Assembly: GCF_003075525.1 (NCBI RefSeq)
Contig: NZ_QDDR01000008.1
Coordinates: 186,001 to 250,000 of the forward strand
Length of the DNA: 64,000 nucleotides
From: Pararhodobacter aggregans
GTDB lineage: Bacteria; Pseudomonadota; Alphaproteobacteria; Rhodobacterales; Rhodobacteraceae
Direction of reading: 5' to 3'
Of this stretch, positions 61,980-64,000 are shown one piece after another (the first letter of the stretch is position 1; every line of letters starts with the position of its first letter). The position numbers and the translations under genes were made by a program. Below the pieces are notes generated by a model, which was not told the DNA's origin, did no database searches, and worked only from the letters and a program-made list of their open reading frames with translations.

Positions 61980-63602
61980 ATGAACGACTGGGCCGCATTG
62001 AGCGACCGCCTGCGCGAGACCGCCGACCGGCCGATCCGCGCGCTGTTTTCCGATCCGAACCGGGCGCAAAACTTTTCGGCGATTCTGGAAACTCCGGCGA
62101 CCGGGCCGATTCTGTTCGATTATTCAAAGACGAATATCGACGAGGCGACCCGTGCCGCATTGCTGGATCTGGCCCGGGCCCGGAGTGTCGAGGCCCGTCG
62201 CGACGCCATGTTCCAGGGCGCCCGGATCAACGAGACCGAGGACCGCGCGGTCCTGCACACGGCCCTTCGCAACCTGCAAGGCAGCGTGATGGTCGACGGT
62301 CAGGACGTCATGCCCGAGGTCCGCGCCACGCTGGCCCGGATGGAGAGCTTCGCCCGCGACCTGCGCGACGGCCGGATCCGCGCCGCGGGCGGCCGGGTCA
62401 CCGATGTGGTGAATATCGGCATCGGCGGCTCGGATCTGGGCCCGGCGATGGCGGTGCAGGCGCTTTCGCCCTATGCCGACGGGCCGCGCTGCCATTTCGT
62501 CTCGAACGTGGACGGGGCGCATATCCATGACGTGCTGGAGGCGCTGAACCCGGAGACGACGCTGGTGATCGTCGCCTCGAAGACCTTCACCACCATCGAG
62601 ACGATGACCAATGCCCAGACGGCCAAGGCCTGGATGTCGCGCGCGGTGGCCGAGCCCACCCGGCAATTCGTGGCGCTGTCGACGGCGCTGGACAAGACCT
62701 CGGCCTTCGGCATCGACCCGGCGCGGGTCTTCGGTTTCGCCGATTGGGTCGGCGGGCGCTATTCGATGTGGGGGCCCATCGGCCTGAGCCTGATGATCGC
62801 CATCGGGCCCGAGGATTTCCGCGCCTTCCTCGCCGGTGCCGCGGCGATGGACCAGCATTTCCTGAGCGCGCCCTTGGACGAGAACATGCCTGTGGCGCTG
62901 GCCATGGTCGGCGTCTGGCACCGGCAGGTCTGCGGCCATGCCGCGCGCGCCGTGCTGCCCTATGACCAGCGGCTGGCCCGGCTGCCCGCCTATCTGCAGC
63001 AGCTGGAGATGGAATCGAACGGCAAGCGGGTGTCGATGGATGGCGAGGATCTGACGGTGCCCTCGGGCCCCGTGGTCTTTGGCGAGCCCGGGACCAATGG
63101 CCAGCATGCCTTCTATCAGCTGATCCATCAGGGCACCGATGTCGTGCCCTGCGAATTCCTGCTGGCGGGGCAGGGGCATGAGCCTGCACTCGCCCATCAG
63201 CACCGCCTGCTCGCCGCCAATTGCCTGGCCCAGGCCGAGGCGCTGATGCAGGGCCGGACGCTGGAGGAAGCCCGGGCGCTGATGGCGGCCAAGGGGCTTT
63301 CGGGCGAGGAGCTGGAGCGGCAGGCGCGGCACCGGGTCTTTCCGGGTAACCGGCCCTCGACCCTGCTGCTCTATCCCAAGCTGACGCCCGCCATGCTGGG
63401 CGCGATCATCGCGCTTTATGAACACCGGGTGTTCGTCGAGGGCGTGGTGCTGGGGATCAATTCCTTCGACCAATGGGGCGTCGAACTGGGTAAGGAACTG
63501 GCCTCGCAACTGCTGCCGATGATCGAGGGCAAGGCCACGACGGAGGGCCGTGACGGGTCGACGGCGGCGCTGGTGGCGCGGCTGCGCGAGTTCGGGGTCT
63601 AG
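61980..63602 (+). CDS. pgi: Glucose-6-phosphate isomerase
   Basis: Interconverts glucose 6-phosphate and fructose 6-phosphate. The 540-residue protein has the signature stretches [18 protein letters not shown] (about residues 145-162) and [21 protein letters not shown] (about 199-219). [21 protein letters not shown] (about 364) and the C-terminal [15 protein letters not shown] contain the Lys and His of the active site. The start at [12 protein letters not shown] was picked over a long upstream frame. It is on the opposite strand to the zwf-pgl pair, 2.3 kb away. Confidence 0.96.
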   Translation: MNDWAALSDRLRETADRPIRALFSDPNRAQNFSAILETPATGPILFDYSKTNIDEATRAALLDLARARSVEARRDAMFQGARINETEDRAVLHTALRNLQGSVMVDGQDVMPEVRATLARMESFARDLRDGRIRAAGGRVTDVVNIGIGGSDLGPAMAVQALSPYADGPRCHFVSNVDGAHIHDVLEALNPETTLVIVASKTFTTIETMTNAQTAKAWMSRAVAEPTRQFVALSTALDKTSAFGIDPARVFGFADWVGGRYSMWGPIGLSLMIAIGPEDFRAFLAGAAAMDQHFLSAPLDENMPVALAMVGVWHRQVCGHAARAVLPYDQRLARLPAYLQQLEMESNGKRVSMDGEDLTVPSGPVVFGEPGTNGQHAFYQLIHQGTDVVPCEFLLAGQGHEPALAHQHRLLAANCLAQAEALMQGRTLEEARALMAAKGLSGEELERQARHRVFPGNRPSTLLLYPKLTPAMLGAIIALYEHRVFVEGVVLGINSFDQWGVELGKELASQLLPMIEGKATTEGRDGSTAALVARLREFGV

Positions 63603-63603
63603 G

Positions 63604-63700
63604 AAGCGGGGGGCGCCGCCCCCCGCACCCCCCGCCAAAGGGGGTTTTCCACCCCCTTTGGAAACCCCCGAGGATATTTAGAGAACAAAGATAAGGCTTT
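63604..63700. repeat. Dispersed intergenic repeat, copy 2
   Basis: Hairpins GCGGGGGGC/GCCCCCCGC and CCAAAGGGGG/CCCCCTTTGG are followed by a stretch (63664-63692) whose reverse complement reads ATCTTTGTTCTCTAAATATC plus CTCGGGGGT. It matches the 10396 copy at 24 of about 29 positions. Both lie between convergent gene ends, here pgi and the phosphodiesterase. Confidence 0.7.
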
Positions 63701-63705
63701 GCGGC

Positions 63706-64000
63706 TCAGCTGAGAAAGCTGGGGTGCTTCATCGTCTCGGGGACAGGGGCGCCGAGGCGGGTCAGGATCGTGGGCGCGAGCTGACGCTGGTCCAGAAGCG
63801 TGTCCTTCGACGGGCCTTCGCCCTTGCCGAAGTAATAGAGCGCGAAATCCTGCTGATCCTCGCCCGTGCCGCCGTGATGGCCGCGCAGCGACTGGCCGTG
63901 GTCGGCGGTCACGATCACCTCATAGCCCATGGCCAGCCAGTCGGGCAGGAACTTGGCCAGCATCGCGTCGAGCAGCGCGCAGGCATGGTCCATCTCGGGG
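63706..64000 (-). CDS. Alkaline phosphatase/nucleotide pyrophosphatase family protein, C-terminal part (cut by window edge)
   Basis: The last ~98 residues of a minus-strand gene whose start lies beyond the right edge. EVIVTADHGQSLRGHHGG carries the metal-binding Asp-His and later His of the type I phosphodiesterase/nucleotide pyrophosphatase (alkaline phosphatase) fold. The C-terminal part (LDQRQLAPTILTRLGAPVPE) matches the cap that follows in such enzymes. The substrate cannot be stated. The Met at 63993 is probably internal, as the frame stays open to the edge. Confidence 0.8.
   Translation of the reverse strand, partial: PEMDHACALLDAMLAKFLPDWLAMGYEVIVTADHGQSLRGHHGGTGEDQQDFALYYFGKGEGPSKDTLLDQRQLAPTILTRLGAPVPETMKHPSFLS

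Overview
This window comes from a high-GC alphaproteobacterium of the Rhodobacteraceae, most likely a Paracoccus or Rhodobacter relative. Supporting signs are a two-piece (circularly permuted) tmRNA with the tag ANDNRAPVAVAA, a ChpT-type phosphotransferase, an alphaproteobacterial SspB, a TrgA/TrgB pair, the OlsB/OlsA pair, Bpt aminoacyl-transferase, and the order rplU-rpmA-GNAT-obgE-proB-proA-chpT. It reads as ordinary chromosome. I found no insertion sequence, phage gene, integrase, CRISPR array, tRNA or rRNA.

Layout. 1-3.6 kb: hemF (cut by the window edge), a DUF2332 gene and pth on the minus strand, two small SAP/Rho-N-like genes on the plus strand, and rplY (L25/CTC). 3.8-10.4 kb: an MFS transporter, a LysR regulator divergent from gcdH (glutaryl-CoA dehydrogenase), a VOC protein, a dienelactone hydrolase and a TMADH/dienoyl-CoA-reductase-like flavoprotein. 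10.5-17.5 kb: uvrA, a rhodanese, a second MFS, a DUF924 gene and lpd. 17.5-21.2 kb: an ilvI-ilvH-membrane protein-mtnN run behind an apparent ilv attenuator with a 15-residue leader peptide. 21.3-25.1 kb: bpt, an RDD protein, a YbaK protein, sspB, a DUF1194 gene and ssrA. 25.1-28 kb: a Kv-like channel, a FadR-type regulator and a class V aminotransferase.

28-32.3 kb holds phr, cfa, trgA and trgB, which together look like an oxidative/photo-oxidative stress block. A promoter resembling the Rhodobacter sigma-E type lies before cfa. 32.3-38.4 kb: an acyl-CoA ligase/DsbA/MFS operon divergent from an XRE-cupin regulator, then a YejA-type binding protein translationally coupled to a 40-residue entericidin-like lipoprotein that is easily missed. 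38.5-41.3 kb: a candidate small RNA, 3-hydroxybutyrate dehydrogenase, a patatin-like lipase and a DUF502 membrane protein.

41.4-49.7 kb is the most accessory-looking part, an eight-gene minus-strand run. It has a GT2 glycosyltransferase, an unrecognised protein, two tandem sulfotransferases, a repeat-plus-glycosyltransferase fusion and a methyltransferase, followed by psuK and psuG. The first five genes are tightly packed, three of the four junctions being overlaps or gaps of at most 2 bases, and they suggest synthesis of a sulfated glycan. 49.9-57.6 kb: rplU-rpmA behind a structured leader, a GNAT, obgE, proB, proA, chpT, a DUF3553 gene, olsB and olsA. 57.6-64 kb: pgl and zwf with a LacI-type operator-like palindrome, an HNH endonuclease, an esterase, an AlkA-like glycosylase, pgi, and the end of a phosphodiesterase gene cut by the window edge.

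Many genes are coupled by ATGA overlaps, so operon calls are fairly secure. All functional names come from reading motifs and family resemblance; no database search was run.
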